A DNA stretch of 64,000 nt. Source: Streptomyces sp. NRRL F-525. Its GTDB lineage: Bacteria > Actinomycetota > Actinomycetes > Streptomycetales > Streptomycetaceae. The translations under genes and the position numbers were made by a program. The stretch lies in contig NZ_JNXE01000020.1 of the NCBI RefSeq assembly GCF_000716605.1, positions 62,001-126,000 of the forward strand, given 5' to 3'. A model generated the notes under the pieces. The model was not told where the DNA came from. It was given only the letters and a program-made list of their open reading frames with translations, and did no database searches. How positions within the stretch are numbered: the first letter of the stretch is position 1; each line of letters begins with the position of its first letter. Positions 17,597 to 48,970 of this stretch are shown here, piece after piece.

Positions 17597-18550
17597 ATGC
17601 GGGTCGTCATGCTCGGCTATCAGACCTGGGGTCACCGCACGCTGCAGGCGTTGCTGGACTCCGACCACGAGGTCGTTCTCGTCGTCACCCACCCGAAAAG
17701 TGAGCACGCCTACGAGAAGATCTGGGACGACAGCGTCGCCGAACTCGCCGAGAAGAACGACGTCCCCGTCCTGCTGCGCAACCGCCCCGACGACGCCGAA
17801 CTCCTCGACGCCGTACGGGAAGCACGGCCGGACATCATCGTCGCCAACAACTGGCGGACCTGGCTGCCGCCGGAGCTGTTCGACCTCCCGCCGCACGGCA
17901 CCCTCAACGTCCACGACTCGCTGCTGCCGTCGTACGCGGGCTTCTCGCCGATCATCTGGGCGCTCCTGAACGACGAGCCGCGCGTCGGCGTCACCGCGCA
18001 CCGCATGAACGGCGAACTCGACGCCGGGGACGTCCTGATCCAGCGCTCGGTACCGGTCGGACCCGCCGACACGGCGACCGACCTGTTCCACCGCACCGTC
18101 GACCTCATCGCGCCCATCGTCCGCGAGTCCCTCGACCTGATCGCCTCCGGCCGCGACGCCGGCCAGTGGGTGCCGCAGGACCGCAGCCGCGCCAGCTTCT
18201 TCCACAAGCGCTCGGCCGAGGACAGCCGTATCGACTGGAGTTGGCCCGCGGAACGCCTGGAGCGCCTCGTACGGGCCCAGTCGGACCCGTACCCGAACGC
18301 CTACGCCTTCCACCGCGGCCAGCGGCTCAGGATCGTCTCCGCGGCCGTCTCGGAGGGGCGCTACGGCGGCACCCCGGGCCGGATCTTCATCCGCGAGGGC
18401 GACGGGGTGGTCATAGTGGCCGGCCCGGAGGCCCATACCGGGCGCGGCCGGGGGCTGTTGGTGCGCCGGGTGCGCACGGACGACGGCACGGAGTACGCGG
18501 CCGGCGACTACTTCCGCACGATGGGCGGGTACTTGACGTCCCGGCCCTGA
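17597..18550 (+). CDS. N5-hydroxyornithine formyltransferase
   Basis: A 317-residue protein of the methionyl-tRNA formyltransferase fold. The catalytic loop reads NVHDSLLPSYAGFSPI, the HxSLLP...G signature with catalytic His, preceded by VANNWRTWLP and followed by RMNGELDAGDVLIQ, where the third catalytic Asp lies. The C-terminal OB-like domain is kept (GRIFIREGDGVVIV). Its place opposite the ornithine monooxygenase and under the same iron box marks it as the siderophore enzyme (CchA type), which transfers formyl from 10-formyl-tetrahydrofolate to N5-hydroxyornithine. ATG 17597 has GGAAGG in place; a TTG six codons upstream is less likely. Confidence 0.9.
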   Translation: MRVVMLGYQTWGHRTLQALLDSDHEVVLVVTHPKSEHAYEKIWDDSVAELAEKNDVPVLLRNRPDDAELLDAVREARPDIIVANNWRTWLPPELFDLPPHGTLNVHDSLLPSYAGFSPIIWALLNDEPRVGVTAHRMNGELDAGDVLIQRSVPVGPADTATDLFHRTVDLIAPIVRESLDLIASGRDAGQWVPQDRSRASFFHKRSAEDSRIDWSWPAERLERLVRAQSDPYPNAYAFHRGQRLRIVSAAVSEGRYGGTPGRIFIREGDGVVIVAGPEAHTGRGRGLLVRRVRTDDGTEYAAGDYFRTMGGYLTSRP

Positions 18551-18607
18551 GCGGGCGGCCCCACGTCGGGCGGCGGGCTGTGGCGGCGGGGCAGGGGTAG
18601 GTGTTTG

Positions 18608-18648
18608 GAAAAGTGTGACACTTCTCGCGAAAGTGTCACACTTTTTCG
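18608..18648. terminator. Long perfect hairpin, copy B, overlapping the end of the ATPase gene
   Basis: GAAAAGTGTGACACTT, loop CTCGCGA and AAGTGTCACACTTTTTC pair over about 16 bp. The core GTGACACTT/AAGTGTCAC and the loop are the same as in the hairpin at 10976-11014. The right arm encodes the stop codon and last residues of the convergent ABC ATPase gene, so the hairpin serves both strands. Confidence 0.85.
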
Positions 18649-19520
18649 GAGACACCTGGCTGCCCGGCCGGAGAGACGCCGTCATGGTGGTGCCGTCCCA
18701 GCGGTATCACCAACGGCGTGCCGCTCACCGGGTCGGGCGTGATCCGGCAGCGCAGGTCGAAGACGTCCTCGACGGTCGCCTCGGTGACGACATCGGCGGG
18801 CGCGCCCTCGGCGACGATGCGGCCGGCCTTCATCGCGATGACGTGATCGGCGTACCGGCAGGCCTGGTTGAGGTCGTGCAGCACCATCACGACGGTGCGG
18901 CCCTCGCGCCGGTTGAGGTCCGTGATCAGGTCGAGTACGTCGATCTGGTGGGCGAGGTCGAGATAGGTCGTCGGCTCGTCGAGGAGCAGGACCGGGGTGC
19001 CCTGGGCGACGGCCATGGCGATCCACGCGCGCTGCCGCTGGCCACCGGAGAGTTCGTCGACCGGGCGCTCGGCGAGGTCGGTCAGGTTGGTCGCCTCCAG
19101 GGCCGCGTTCACGGCCTCCTCGTCGGCCGCCGACCACTGCCGCCACCAGGTCTGGTGCGGGGACCGGCCCCGGCCGACGAGGTCGAGGACCGTCAGCCCC
19201 TCCGGCGCGACCGGCGTCTGCGGCAAGATGCCCAGTTTGCGGGCGAGTTCACGGGTCGGCACGGACCGCAGCGCCACGCCGTCCAGCTCCACCACGCCCT
19301 CGCGCGGGGCCAGGAGCCGGGCCAGCGCCCGCAACAGGGTCGATTTCCCACAGGCGTTGGCGCCGACGATCGCCGTGATCCGGCCGGTCGGTACCGTGAG
19401 GTTCAGGTTCTCGACCACGACCCTGCCGTCGTAGGCGAGATGAAGATCACGCGCCCGCAACTCCGGCCCGGCGGCCGGGGATTCGGACGTCCGCGGGGCA
19501 CGCGGGTCAGTGGTCGACAT
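18636..19520 (-). CDS. Siderophore ABC importer, ATP-binding subunit (FecE/FepC type)
   Basis: A 294-residue ATPase. Walker A is GANACGKST, the Q-loop [13 protein letters not shown], the signature [17 protein letters not shown], Walker [16 protein letters not shown], and the switch histidine lies in [15 protein letters not shown]. This is the cytoplasmic energy unit for ferri-siderophore uptake. ATG 19518-19520 follows the preceding permease stop by four bases, so the two are translationally coupled. A Ser/Pro/Arg-rich N-terminal extension of about 22 residues precedes the ATPase fold. The stop codon lies in the arm of a terminator hairpin. Confidence 0.92.
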   Translation of the reverse strand: MSTTDPRAPRTSESPAAGPELRARDLHLAYDGRVVVENLNLTVPTGRITAIVGANACGKSTLLRALARLLAPREGVVELDGVALRSVPTRELARKLGILPQTPVAPEGLTVLDLVGRGRSPHQTWWRQWSAADEEAVNAALEATNLTDLAERPVDELSGGQRQRAWIAMAVAQGTPVLLLDEPTTYLDLAHQIDVLDLITDLNRREGRTVVMVLHDLNQACRYADHVIAMKAGRIVAEGAPADVVTEATVEDVFDLRCRITPDPVSGTPLVIPLGRHHHDGVSPAGQPGVSEKV

Positions 19521-19524
19521 GCGA

Positions 19525-20607
19525 TCAGCCTCCAGAGCCCGCGCGGTTGGCGCGGATGAGCAGCCACAGCAGGACCGGCGCGCCGAGGGCGCCGGTGACG
19601 ATCCCGACCGGCAGTTCCGTCCCCGGAACCGCCTCGCGGGCGAGGAGATCGGAGCCGAGGACGACGAGCGCGCCGGTGAGACCGGAGACGAGCGGGGGCG
19701 GCGACGAGGTGCCCGCCAGCCGCTGGGCGATCTGCGGACAGGCCAGCGCGACGAACGCCACCGGACCGGCCGCCGCCGTACCGAACGCGACCAGGCCCAC
19801 ACCGGCCAACAGCAGGGCCAGCCGGACGGGTTGGACGGGGGTGCCGAGTCCGGCGGCCACGTCGTCGCCGAGCATCAGCGTGCGCATCCAGCGGCCCATG
19901 CCCAGGGTGATCGGCAGGAGTACGGCCAGGGCGATGGCCAGCGAGTCCACCTGGTTCCAGGTCCGGCCGTTGAGGTTGCCGACCAGCCAGCCGAGCGCCG
20001 CCTCCGCCTCGAAGCGATTGCCGCGCGCCACAAGGAAGTTGGTGGCACTGGAGCAGATCCAGGACACCCCGATGCCGACGAGGATGATGCGGTAGCCGGT
20101 GGCCCCGCCCTTCCACGCCAGCACGTACACGAGCAGCGCGGTGGCCAGTGCGCCGAGCAACCCCAGCGTGGACAGCCCGAGTCCGCCGGTCCAGCCCAGA
20201 ACCACCGCCGCCACCACGGCGGTTCCGGCACCCTCGGTGAGCCCGATCATGTCGGGGCTGGCCAGCGGATTGCGGGTCATCGTCTGGAACACCGCCCCGG
20301 AGACCCCGAACGCGACGCCGACCAGCAGCCCGACCAGGGCACGAGGCAGCCGTAGATCCTGGACGACGATGACCGTGCCCGCGTCGCCCGAGCCCCACAG
20401 GGCCCGGATGACGTCGGTGAAGGCGACGGGATATTCGCCGATGGTCAGGCCCCAGCAGAACAAGAGAAACGCGCCGAGCGTGACCCCAACTCCCGTGAGG
20501 AGCAGGCGTGGACGCAGTACGCCGGACACCGGGGGCACGGTCAGCCGGAACGGCCGGTCGGCGAGGGCGGCGCGCGGGGGAGCGACTACGGGTGTGGGCA
20601 CGCTCAT
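19525..20607 (-). CDS. Siderophore ABC importer, FecCD permease 2
   Basis: A 360-residue polytopic permease of the FecCD/BtuC family. The family motif is present: [27 protein letters not shown] (first 17 residues diagnostic), then [11 protein letters not shown] and [17 protein letters not shown]. The last corresponds to the coupling-helix region that contacts the ATPase. It forms half of the membrane channel with permease 1. ATG 20605-20607 overlaps the TGA of permease 1 (ATGA), a sign of coupled translation. A charged 30-residue N-terminal tail precedes helix 1. Confidence 0.92.
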   Translation of the reverse strand: MSVPTPVVAPPRAALADRPFRLTVPPVSGVLRPRLLLTGVGVTLGAFLLFCWGLTIGEYPVAFTDVIRALWGSGDAGTVIVVQDLRLPRALVGLLVGVAFGVSGAVFQTMTRNPLASPDMIGLTEGAGTAVVAAVVLGWTGGLGLSTLGLLGALATALLVYVLAWKGGATGYRIILVGIGVSWICSSATNFLVARGNRFEAEAALGWLVGNLNGRTWNQVDSLAIALAVLLPITLGMGRWMRTLMLGDDVAAGLGTPVQPVRLALLLAGVGLVAFGTAAAGPVAFVALACPQIAQRLAGTSSPPPLVSGLTGALVVLGSDLLAREAVPGTELPVGIVTGALGAPVLLWLLIRANRAGSGG

Positions 20608-21629
20608 ACCTCCGCGAGCTTCCGGCGGCGGACCAGGACGATGAAGAACGGGCCGCCGAGGAAGGCGACGAGGACACCGGCCTGGATCTCGGTCGGGCGG
20701 TCCACCATCCGGCCGAGGATGTCGGCGGACAGCAGCAGGAGGGGTGCGAGCGCGGCCGAAAGGGGCAGCAGCCAGCGGTAGTCGGGGCCGATCCCGGCGT
20801 ACTGCGCGAGCACTCGCGCGATGTGCGGGACGACCAGACCGAGGAAGACCACCGGACCGATGACGGCGACGGACGCGCCGGTCAACAGCACGACGGCGGT
20901 GACCCCTTGGAGCCGTACCAGACCCAACCGCCGTCCCAGGGAGGCGGCCACGTCGTCGCCGAGGGCCATGCTGTTGAGGGCGGGCGCGCAGGCCAGGGCC
21001 AGGACCGCGCCCACGACGAGGAAGGGCAGGATGCGCACCAGCTCGCCGGAGTCCTGGTCGGCGAGGGTGCCGGCCGACCAGAAGCGGTAGCGGTCCAGGG
21101 CGTCCTGGTCGGTGAGGACGACGGCGCTGGTGAACGACTGGAGCAGCGAGGTGATGGCGACCCCGGCGAGCGCCAACTTGACCGGTGTGGCCCCGGATCG
21201 GCCCATCCGGCCGAGGAAGAACACCACGACGCTCGCGACGAGCGCCCCGCCGAACGCGAACCACACATAGCCGTAGAGCGATGCGACTCCGAACACGCCG
21301 ACCGCCATGACGATCGCGAAGGACGCTCCCGCGCTCACCCCGAGAATTCCCGGGTCCGCGAGGGGATTTCGGGTCAGGGCCTGCATCAGCGCGCCGGACA
21401 GGCCGAGCGCGGCACCCGTCGTCAGGCCGAGCAGGGTGCGGGGCACGCGCACCGACCAGATGACGTTGTCGACGAGGCGGCTGGGCGGATGGCCCAGGAC
21501 CGAGCGCACGACCTGGTCGAGCGGCACGCTGAGCGCGCCGAGGGCGACCGACAGCAGGGACAGCAGGACGAGGAGGGCGACGATCACCGTCACCAGCACC
21601 GTGGTGCGAAGCCTTCTGCCTGAAGCCAC
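20604..21629 (-). CDS. Siderophore ABC importer, FecCD permease 1
   Basis: A 341-residue FecCD permease, first gene of the import operon. Motifs: GLSGALMQALTRNPLADPG, SLGRRLGLVRLQG and GPVVFLGLVVPHIAR, the usual coupling-helix pattern. GTG 21627-21629 is taken as start because GGAGA stands seven bases upstream and the protein then begins directly before helix 1. An iron box lies 85 bases upstream (21714-21732). With permease 2 and the ATPase it makes an importer; the substrate-binding lipoprotein is not here but 23 kb away at 44063. Confidence 0.92.
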   Translation of the reverse strand: MASGRRLRTTVLVTVIVALLVLLSLLSVALGALSVPLDQVVRSVLGHPPSRLVDNVIWSVRVPRTLLGLTTGAALGLSGALMQALTRNPLADPGILGVSAGASFAIVMAVGVFGVASLYGYVWFAFGGALVASVVVFFLGRMGRSGATPVKLALAGVAITSLLQSFTSAVVLTDQDALDRYRFWSAGTLADQDSGELVRILPFLVVGAVLALACAPALNSMALGDDVAASLGRRLGLVRLQGVTAVVLLTGASVAVIGPVVFLGLVVPHIARVLAQYAGIGPDYRWLLPLSAALAPLLLLSADILGRMVDRPTEIQAGVLVAFLGGPFFIVLVRRRKLAEV

Positions 21630-21713
21630 GTGCCGGTCTCCATGTCGTCTTCCGGGTCATCTTCGGTGCTCTGGAGCCCTGTTGGCGGACCACCGGGCAG
21701 CCCGGCCAGCAGC

Positions 21714-21732
21714 TTAGGTGAGCATAACCTCA
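21714..21732. promoter_or_regulatory. Iron box before the importer operon
   Basis: TTAGGTGAGCATAACCTCA, a good match to the 19-bp actinobacterial iron box. It is the nearer of two boxes to the importer operon; the second, at 21777, faces the NRPS. Confidence 0.85.
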
Positions 21733-21776
21733 GCGGCTGTGACGTGGACCTGTGGTTCCGGGGTGGGTCTATCAAG

Positions 21777-21795
21777 TAAGGCAATGCTTACCTTA
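21777..21795. promoter_or_regulatory. Iron box before the NRPS gene
   Basis: TAAGGCAATGCTTACCTTA, a second iron box 45 bases from the first and 62 bases before the NRPS GTG start, so each divergent transcript has its own operator. Confidence 0.85.
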
Positions 21796-21856
21796 CTATG
21801 CGAGCGGTCGCGGCTCCGCTGAGCCGTTCCACACGCATTGGGAGGCACGGGCAGCT

Positions 21857-43737
<21,881 letters not shown>

Positions 43738-43789
43738 CCGAACTCCACTTGCACACCAGTCCGCATCAGAGAGGCAAGGAACCCCCGAC

Positions 43790-43999
43790 ATGAGCAACCC
43801 GTTCGAGAACCCCGAAGGCGTCTACTCCGTCCTCGTCAACGACGAGGGCCAGCACAGCCTTTGGCCCGACTTCGTGGACGTACCGGCGGGCTGGACGGTC
43901 GCGTACGGACCGGCCGCGCGGCAGGAGTGCCTCGACCACATCGAGGCCAACTGGACGGACATGAGGCCGAAGAGCCTGGCCGAGGTCGACGGGGTCTGA
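43790..43999 (+). CDS. MbtH-like protein
   Basis: A 69-residue protein with the full family signature: NPFENPEG, VLVNDEGQHSLWP, VPAGW, and NWTDMRPKSL at the end, including the tryptophans that grip the adenylation domain. MbtH proteins bind adenylation domains and are needed for their solubility or activity. It begins 52 bases after the NRPS stop, with AAGGA before ATG 43790, and is the last gene of that operon, closed by a strong terminator. Confidence 0.95.
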   Translation: MSNPFENPEGVYSVLVNDEGQHSLWPDFVDVPAGWTVAYGPAARQECLDHIEANWTDMRPKSLAEVDGV

Positions 44000-44005
44000 G
44001 CACAC

Positions 44006-44049
44006 GAAAGGGGGGCGGGTCCGAACTACCTCGGACCCGCCCCCCTTTC
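44006..44049. terminator. Strong bidirectional terminator
   Basis: A near-perfect 19-bp stem (GAAAGGGGGGCGGGTCCGA paired with its complement around a short ACTACC loop) between the convergent mbtH-like and binding-protein genes. Confidence 0.9.
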
Positions 44050-44062
44050 ACGTTCCCGTGGG

Positions 44063-45139
44063 TCAGGACGCCGGCTGCTCCACCTTCGTCGACGTCTTGC
44101 CGTCCACCGCGGCCGCGAGCTGCGGCACCATGCGGTCCAGGACGTAGGGGATGCTCAACACGGTAGACAGGGATACCGCGTTGCCGTAGTCGCTGGTCTC
44201 CTTGATGAAGACCTCGCGGCCCTGCTTCACCACGTTCAGGTCGCCGTAGATCTTGTCGTTGTGCAGCTTGGTGACGGCCGTGGTGGTGTCCGGGACGATC
44301 CACACGGCGACCTTCTGGTCGAGGAGGTCGTAGCGCTCCTTGCTGATGTTCGCGCCGAACGTGTCACCGATGACCTTGTCGAGGTCCTTCGGGAGCGAGA
44401 AGCCGAGGTCGGAGAGGAGGCGCGAGCGCGGGTCCTGGCTGCCGTAGACGAAGACGCCCTCGTACGGGGTCGCCATGACGGCCGACGCACCGGCGAAGGA
44501 GGGGTTGGCCTTCTTGGCCGCCGCGAACTTCGCCTCGACGCCCGACACCAGGGTCTTGGCCTCGGCGGACTTGCCCATCGCCTTGCCGATCTCCTCGGTC
44601 TGCTGCTGCCACGGCACGCCGTAGTCGTTGTAGGCCTTCGGCTGGGCGACGACCGGCGCGAACTGCGACAGGCTCTGGTACTGCGCCTTCGTCAGGCCCG
44701 AGTACACGGCGAGGATCAGATCGGGCTTGAGGGCGGCGATCTTCTCCACCTGCGGGCCGGTGCCGGTGTCCTTGAGGACGGTCGGCGCCGGTGAACTCCC
44801 CAGCTTGTCCTCGGCCCATGGGCCGATCGCGCCCTTGTAGCCGCCGAGCCACTCGGTCGTGCCGACCGGCACCGTGCCCAGGGCGAGGACCGCGTCCTGG
44901 TCGGTGAGACCGACGGTGACGATCCGCTTGGGCTCGGACTTGATCGTCGTACTGCCGAACTTGTGGGCGATCGTCACGGGGAACGCGTCCGCGGAGGCTT
45001 TCGCCTCAGCGCCCGACGTGCTCGAACTGGACGACGTGGAGTCGGAGTTGGAGGAACCGCAGCCGACCGCCGTGACGGCCAGCAGGAGTACGGAGGCGAG
45101 CAGGCCGGACAGCCGTGAAGCTCTGGTGGCGCGGGGCAT
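44063..45139 (-). CDS. Ferri-siderophore-binding lipoprotein (FepB/FhuD type)
   Basis: A 358-residue lipoprotein with a hydrophobic signal, lipobox VTAVGC (Cys27) and a Ser-rich linker. The body is of the periplasmic-binding family PF01497 (KRIVTVGLTDQDAVLALG, VEKIAALKPDLILAV and a long central helix). It should capture the iron-loaded siderophore at the outer face of the membrane and hand it to the FecCD importer. It lies last in the exporter operon, 64 bases after the second exporter gene, and shares that operon's iron box at 48736. No separate iron box is seen directly before it. Confidence 0.92.
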   Translation of the reverse strand: MPRATRASRLSGLLASVLLLAVTAVGCGSSNSDSTSSSSSTSGAEAKASADAFPVTIAHKFGSTTIKSEPKRIVTVGLTDQDAVLALGTVPVGTTEWLGGYKGAIGPWAEDKLGSSPAPTVLKDTGTGPQVEKIAALKPDLILAVYSGLTKAQYQSLSQFAPVVAQPKAYNDYGVPWQQQTEEIGKAMGKSAEAKTLVSGVEAKFAAAKKANPSFAGASAVMATPYEGVFVYGSQDPRSRLLSDLGFSLPKDLDKVIGDTFGANISKERYDLLDQKVAVWIVPDTTTAVTKLHNDKIYGDLNVVKQGREVFIKETSDYGNAVSLSTVLSIPYVLDRMVPQLAAAVDGKTSTKVEQPAS

Positions 45140-45203
45140 CGGATGATCCTTCTGTTCGTCGCGGTGGGTTCGGCGGGGGGTGACAGGTCTGAGGGGGGGG
45201 GAG

Positions 45204-47003
45204 CTAGTGGGCGTCGGGGGCTGCCTCGGTGGTACGGCTGCCCGACCAGGCGTGCCACAGGGCGGCGTACTGGCCCTGGGCGGTGAGGAGTTCGTCGTGC
45301 GTGCCGCTCTCCACGACCCGGCCGTCGCTCAGGACGATCACCCGGTCCGCGGAGGCGGCCTGGCTGAGCCGGTGCGCCACGACCAGCGCGGTACGGCCGC
45401 GCAGCGCCTGTTCTGCGGCCTCGTCGAGCTGTCGCGCACCCGAACTGCCCGCCTCCGCCGTCGCTTCGTCGAGTACGACGACGGGCGGGTCGGCCAACAG
45501 CAGCCGGGCGAGGGCGAGTTGCTGCGCACGGTCGGCGGTCAGCCGGTGACCGCCGTCGCCGACGACCGTGTCCAACCCCTCCGGCAACGCCTCGACCCAG
45601 CCGAGCGCGCCCACCGTGTCGAGCGCCTCCCGGAGTTCCTCGACGTGCGCGTCCGGGCGGGCCAGCCGCAGATCCTCGGCGAGCGGCCCGGCGAAGACAT
45701 GCACCTCCTGCGTGACCAGCCCGACCAGGTGACCGGCCTCGTCCGGCTCGGCGCCGCCGACGTCGATCCGGCCCGACTGCGGGCGGTGCAGCCCCGCGAC
45801 CAGCTTGGCGAGGGTCGTCTTGCCCGCACCGGTCGTACCGACCAGCGCGACCCGCTCCTTCGGCCGTATCTCCAGGTCCACGTCGTGCAGCACCGGGCGG
45901 CCCGGCACATACGCGTGGGAGACACCGGTCAGTGTCACGGACGGCGGTCCGGCAGGGGCCGTACGGTCGTCCGCGCGGTCGGCGACCACGGGCGCGGGCT
46001 CGTCCACGACCCCAACGAGCCGTGCCAGCCCGGCCGTTGCCGACTGGGCGTCGTCCAGCAGCACCAGCGCGGTGTTGACCGGCCCGAAGAGACTGGCGAA
46101 GTACAGCGCCGCCGCGGTGGCCGTACCGACCGACGCGGAACCGTCCCGCACCAGCAGGTACCCGGTGACCAGGACCGCGGACAGCCCCAAGTACTCGGCG
46201 ATGTGCAGCCGGCTGTAGAAGCGGAGCATCAACTGCACGCCGCTCATGGTGAGTTCGACCGCCGAGCGCGAGCGTTCGGTGACCCGTCGGGTGTGCCCCT
46301 TCTGCAGCCGGTACGCCCGTACGGTCCGCGCCCCGCCGATGGTGTCCAGCAACTGCTGCTGCTGGGTCCCGGTGGCGATGCGCTCCTTGGCGTACAGGGG
46401 AACGGCGTTGCGCACATACCAACGGGCGGTGTGCGCCTGTACCGGCACCGCGATCAGCGCCGCGATCAGGAACCGCCAGTCCAGCAGGGCGAGCGCGCCC
46501 AGCGTCAGCACGATCGACAGCGCGGACCGGGCCAGCTCGGGCAGCGCCCCGCGCACGGCGTCGGCGACCCGCGAAACATCGCGCGTGACACGGGAGTTGA
46601 GGTCGCCGGAGCCTGCCTTCTCCACCCGGTCGAGGGGGAGTGACAGGGCGCGCTCGACGAACAGTTCGCGCAGCCGCGCCAGCGCGGTCTCCCCGAGCCG
46701 CGACACGAGGGACATGCCGAGCGCGGTGGTCACCCCCTGGACCAGGGCGACCCCGGCCAGCGAGACCACCGGGAAGGTGAGCGCGTCGGGGGAGCGGTGC
46801 TCGGTGACGATGTCGACGATGTGGCCCAGCAGCGGCTGGGTGAGCAGCCCGACGGCCGTGGCGAGCACCATCAGCCCGAACCCGGCGGCGGCCAAACCCC
46901 GCTGCGGGCGCAGGAGTTCACGCACCGCGGCGCGGGTGCGGGCGGGGGTGGCGGTGGGGAGGAGGGTGCGGTCGGAATCCGTCCGTATGTCGTCCGTCGT
47001 CAT
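45204..47003 (-). CDS. ABC exporter half-transporter B (intact Walker sites, degenerate signature)
   Basis: A 599-residue protein with six transmembrane helices, then an ATPase domain. Walker A GTTGAGKTT (about residue 391) and Walker B VVVLDEAT (about 511) are intact, and the switch His is in VVAHRLSQ. The signature motif, normally LSGGQ, reads LTADRAQ (about 489). It overlaps the end of subunit A by ATGA and must act with it as a heterodimer. Place and iron control suggest siderophore export, or inner-membrane uptake of the type known from mycobacterial IrtAB; the sequence does not decide between them. Confidence 0.88.
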   Translation of the reverse strand: MTTDDIRTDSDRTLLPTATPARTRAAVRELLRPQRGLAAAGFGLMVLATAVGLLTQPLLGHIVDIVTEHRSPDALTFPVVSLAGVALVQGVTTALGMSLVSRLGETALARLRELFVERALSLPLDRVEKAGSGDLNSRVTRDVSRVADAVRGALPELARSALSIVLTLGALALLDWRFLIAALIAVPVQAHTARWYVRNAVPLYAKERIATGTQQQQLLDTIGGARTVRAYRLQKGHTRRVTERSRSAVELTMSGVQLMLRFYSRLHIAEYLGLSAVLVTGYLLVRDGSASVGTATAAALYFASLFGPVNTALVLLDDAQSATAGLARLVGVVDEPAPVVADRADDRTAPAGPPSVTLTGVSHAYVPGRPVLHDVDLEIRPKERVALVGTTGAGKTTLAKLVAGLHRPQSGRIDVGGAEPDEAGHLVGLVTQEVHVFAGPLAEDLRLARPDAHVEELREALDTVGALGWVEALPEGLDTVVGDGGHRLTADRAQQLALARLLLADPPVVVLDEATAEAGSSGARQLDEAAEQALRGRTALVVAHRLSQAASADRVIVLSDGRVVESGTHDELLTAQGQYAALWHAWSGSRTTEAAPDAH

Positions 47004-48709
47004 GCCAGCACCGCCGTCCGGTAGGTCGCGTCGGTTCGTACGAGGTCCGCGTGGGTGCCCTCGGCGCCGACGCGTCCGGCGTCGAGGAGGATCACGTGGT
47101 CGGTGACGGCGAGCAGGGCGGGGCTGTTGGTCACCACGATCGTGGTGCGGCCCTGCCGGAACTCCCGCAGGCCACTGGCGATACGGGCCTCGGTCACCGT
47201 GTCGACGGCCGTGGTCGGATCGTGCACGACCAGGACGGGCGGCCCGGCACGCAACGCCCTTGCCAGCAGCACGCGTTGACGCTGACCGCCCGACAGCGAG
47301 CGCCCGCCCTCACCGACACCGGTCGCGGTGCCGTGCGGCAGGGAGCCGGCGACCTCGTCGGCACGGGCGGCGGCCATGGCACGCTTGGTGAGGAGACCGG
47401 CCTCGCCGCCTTCGGAGTCGTCCTCCGGTGTCACGTTCGCCGCCATCGAGCCGTCGAACAGCGCCGCGTCATGCGCGGCGACCAGCACAGCGGCTCGAAG
47501 TCCCGCAGGATCAAGCCGAGTCAGAGGCACGCCGTCCAGCTCGACGGACCCCGACTCCGGATCGGTCTCCCGCCCCAGGCACCGCAGCAGCGCCTCCGCA
47601 CCGGCCGGGTCGGTCACCGCGATGCCGGTCAACCGCCCGGCGGGCAGGTCGAGATCGACACCGTCGAGCCCACCGAGCCGTACGCCACGCAGCCGCAGTT
47701 CCCCGCGGACGGGCTCGGTGACCGGGTCGTCGCCGTCCACGACGGCGTGCCCGGTGGCCAGCACCTCGGCGACGCGCGCGGCCGAGGCACGGCCCTGCGC
47801 CAGCTCGGCGTTGACCCAGGCGAAGGTCTCCAACGGCCCCAGCAGGAACAGCGCGAGCCCCACCGCCGACACCAACTGCCCCAGAGTCATCGACCCGTTG
47901 AGCGCCAGCCGACCGCCCACGAGAGTGATCAGCGCGATGAACCCGCCGGTGAGCGCGAGCACGAGCCCGGTCTGCCAGGACGCGGCACGCGCCGAACGCA
48001 GCGTGGCGGCAAGGGAGATGCGACTCGTCCGGCGATACCGCTCGACGGCGGCGTCCTGCGCGCCGAGCCCCTTCAGCACCCGCAGCCCGGCCACCAGGTC
48101 GGCGGCCACGCCCGACGCGTGAGCGGCCTTGTCCTGCTCGGCCTCGCTGCGCCGCTCCAACGGCTTGCTCAGCAGATGCCCCAGCCACAACAGCACGGGC
48201 GTGCCCAGCAGCACGATCAGCCCTAGTGTCACGGACGTCAGCAGCAGCGCGACCGCGCTCACCGCGACACCCGCGAAGGCCCAAATCCCGGCCATCAGCG
48301 CCATGTTGACCGCGCCGACCCGTTTGGCGTCCTCGGTGGCGACGTTGGCGAGTTCCCCGGGCAGCCGTCCCTCCTCGGCGCCGCCACGGGCGTCGAGCAC
48401 CCGCCCCACGATCGCCAACCGGAGTGTGTGCGCGGCCTCTTCGGCACTGCGCTCACCGGCCTTCGCGCCCAGCCGGAAACTCCACGACAGCGTCACGTAC
48501 ATGACGGCCAGTACGCCGAGCCAGAGCGCCAGACGTCCGGCGTTCCGCCCGGCGACGGCCTGGTCGATGACGACACCGATGAGCACCGGCACCAGGGCTT
48601 CCCCTAGTTGGTGCACGCTTCCGAGCGCCGAGCCGAGCGCGACGCGCCGGGTCTGTCCCTTGACCGAGCGCGTCAGGACGTCCCGCCCCGACAGTTCCCC
48701 TGCTCCCAC
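47000..48709 (-). CDS. ABC exporter half-transporter A (degenerate Walker sites, intact signature)
   Basis: A 569-residue protein with six transmembrane helices and an ATPase domain. The signature [15 protein letters not shown] (about residue 472) is perfect. The Walker A place (about 368) reads TDPAGAEALL, with no lysine. Walker B is LVVHDPTTA, with Pro instead of the catalytic Glu (about 494), and the switch region is VTNSPALL without His. It cannot hydrolyse ATP at its own site and supplies the signature to the partner. GTG 48707-48709 has GGAGGG upstream, and the iron box is 27 bases before the start. Confidence 0.88.
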   Translation of the reverse strand: MGAGELSGRDVLTRSVKGQTRRVALGSALGSVHQLGEALVPVLIGVVIDQAVAGRNAGRLALWLGVLAVMYVTLSWSFRLGAKAGERSAEEAAHTLRLAIVGRVLDARGGAEEGRLPGELANVATEDAKRVGAVNMALMAGIWAFAGVAVSAVALLLTSVTLGLIVLLGTPVLLWLGHLLSKPLERRSEAEQDKAAHASGVAADLVAGLRVLKGLGAQDAAVERYRRTSRISLAATLRSARAASWQTGLVLALTGGFIALITLVGGRLALNGSMTLGQLVSAVGLALFLLGPLETFAWVNAELAQGRASAARVAEVLATGHAVVDGDDPVTEPVRGELRLRGVRLGGLDGVDLDLPAGRLTGIAVTDPAGAEALLRCLGRETDPESGSVELDGVPLTRLDPAGLRAAVLVAAHDAALFDGSMAANVTPEDDSEGGEAGLLTKRAMAAARADEVAGSLPHGTATGVGEGGRSLSGGQRQRVLLARALRAGPPVLVVHDPTTAVDTVTEARIASGLREFRQGRTTIVVTNSPALLAVTDHVILLDAGRVGAEGTHADLVRTDATYRTAVLA

Positions 48710-48735
48710 CAGCCACCCTCCGGAAACCGGCCAAC

Positions 48736-48754
48736 TTAGGCAAGGCTACTCTAA
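48736..48754. promoter_or_regulatory. Iron box before the exporter/binding-protein operon
   Basis: TTAGGCAAGGCTACTCTAA, a recognisable but weaker iron box. It marks the right-hand border of the iron-controlled region, since the next gene on the other strand begins 217 bases further with no box of its own. Confidence 0.75.
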
Positions 48755-48970
48755 GTGAATCTCCGGTAGGTGATGCCCTTTCGGTCCGCCCGGGACGTAA
48801 CGGAGCGGTTTCGATGCGGTCGGCGGAGCCGCTGTCCTGGAGGTTCTCCGAGCGCTCGCCCGAGGGGCGTTGCCGTCCAAAGCCGAGCGGTAGGCTTCAC
48901 AGGTGCGCCCGACGCGTTCGGGGCGCACGCCGGCAAGACAGCACAGTCCGCGCATTCAGGAGGACCGGCG

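Noticed and set aside
21752..21856. ATG 21752 as the NRPS start
   Set aside because: It lies before the iron box at 21777 and its first 35 residues have no homology; GTG 21857 has a proper ribosome site.
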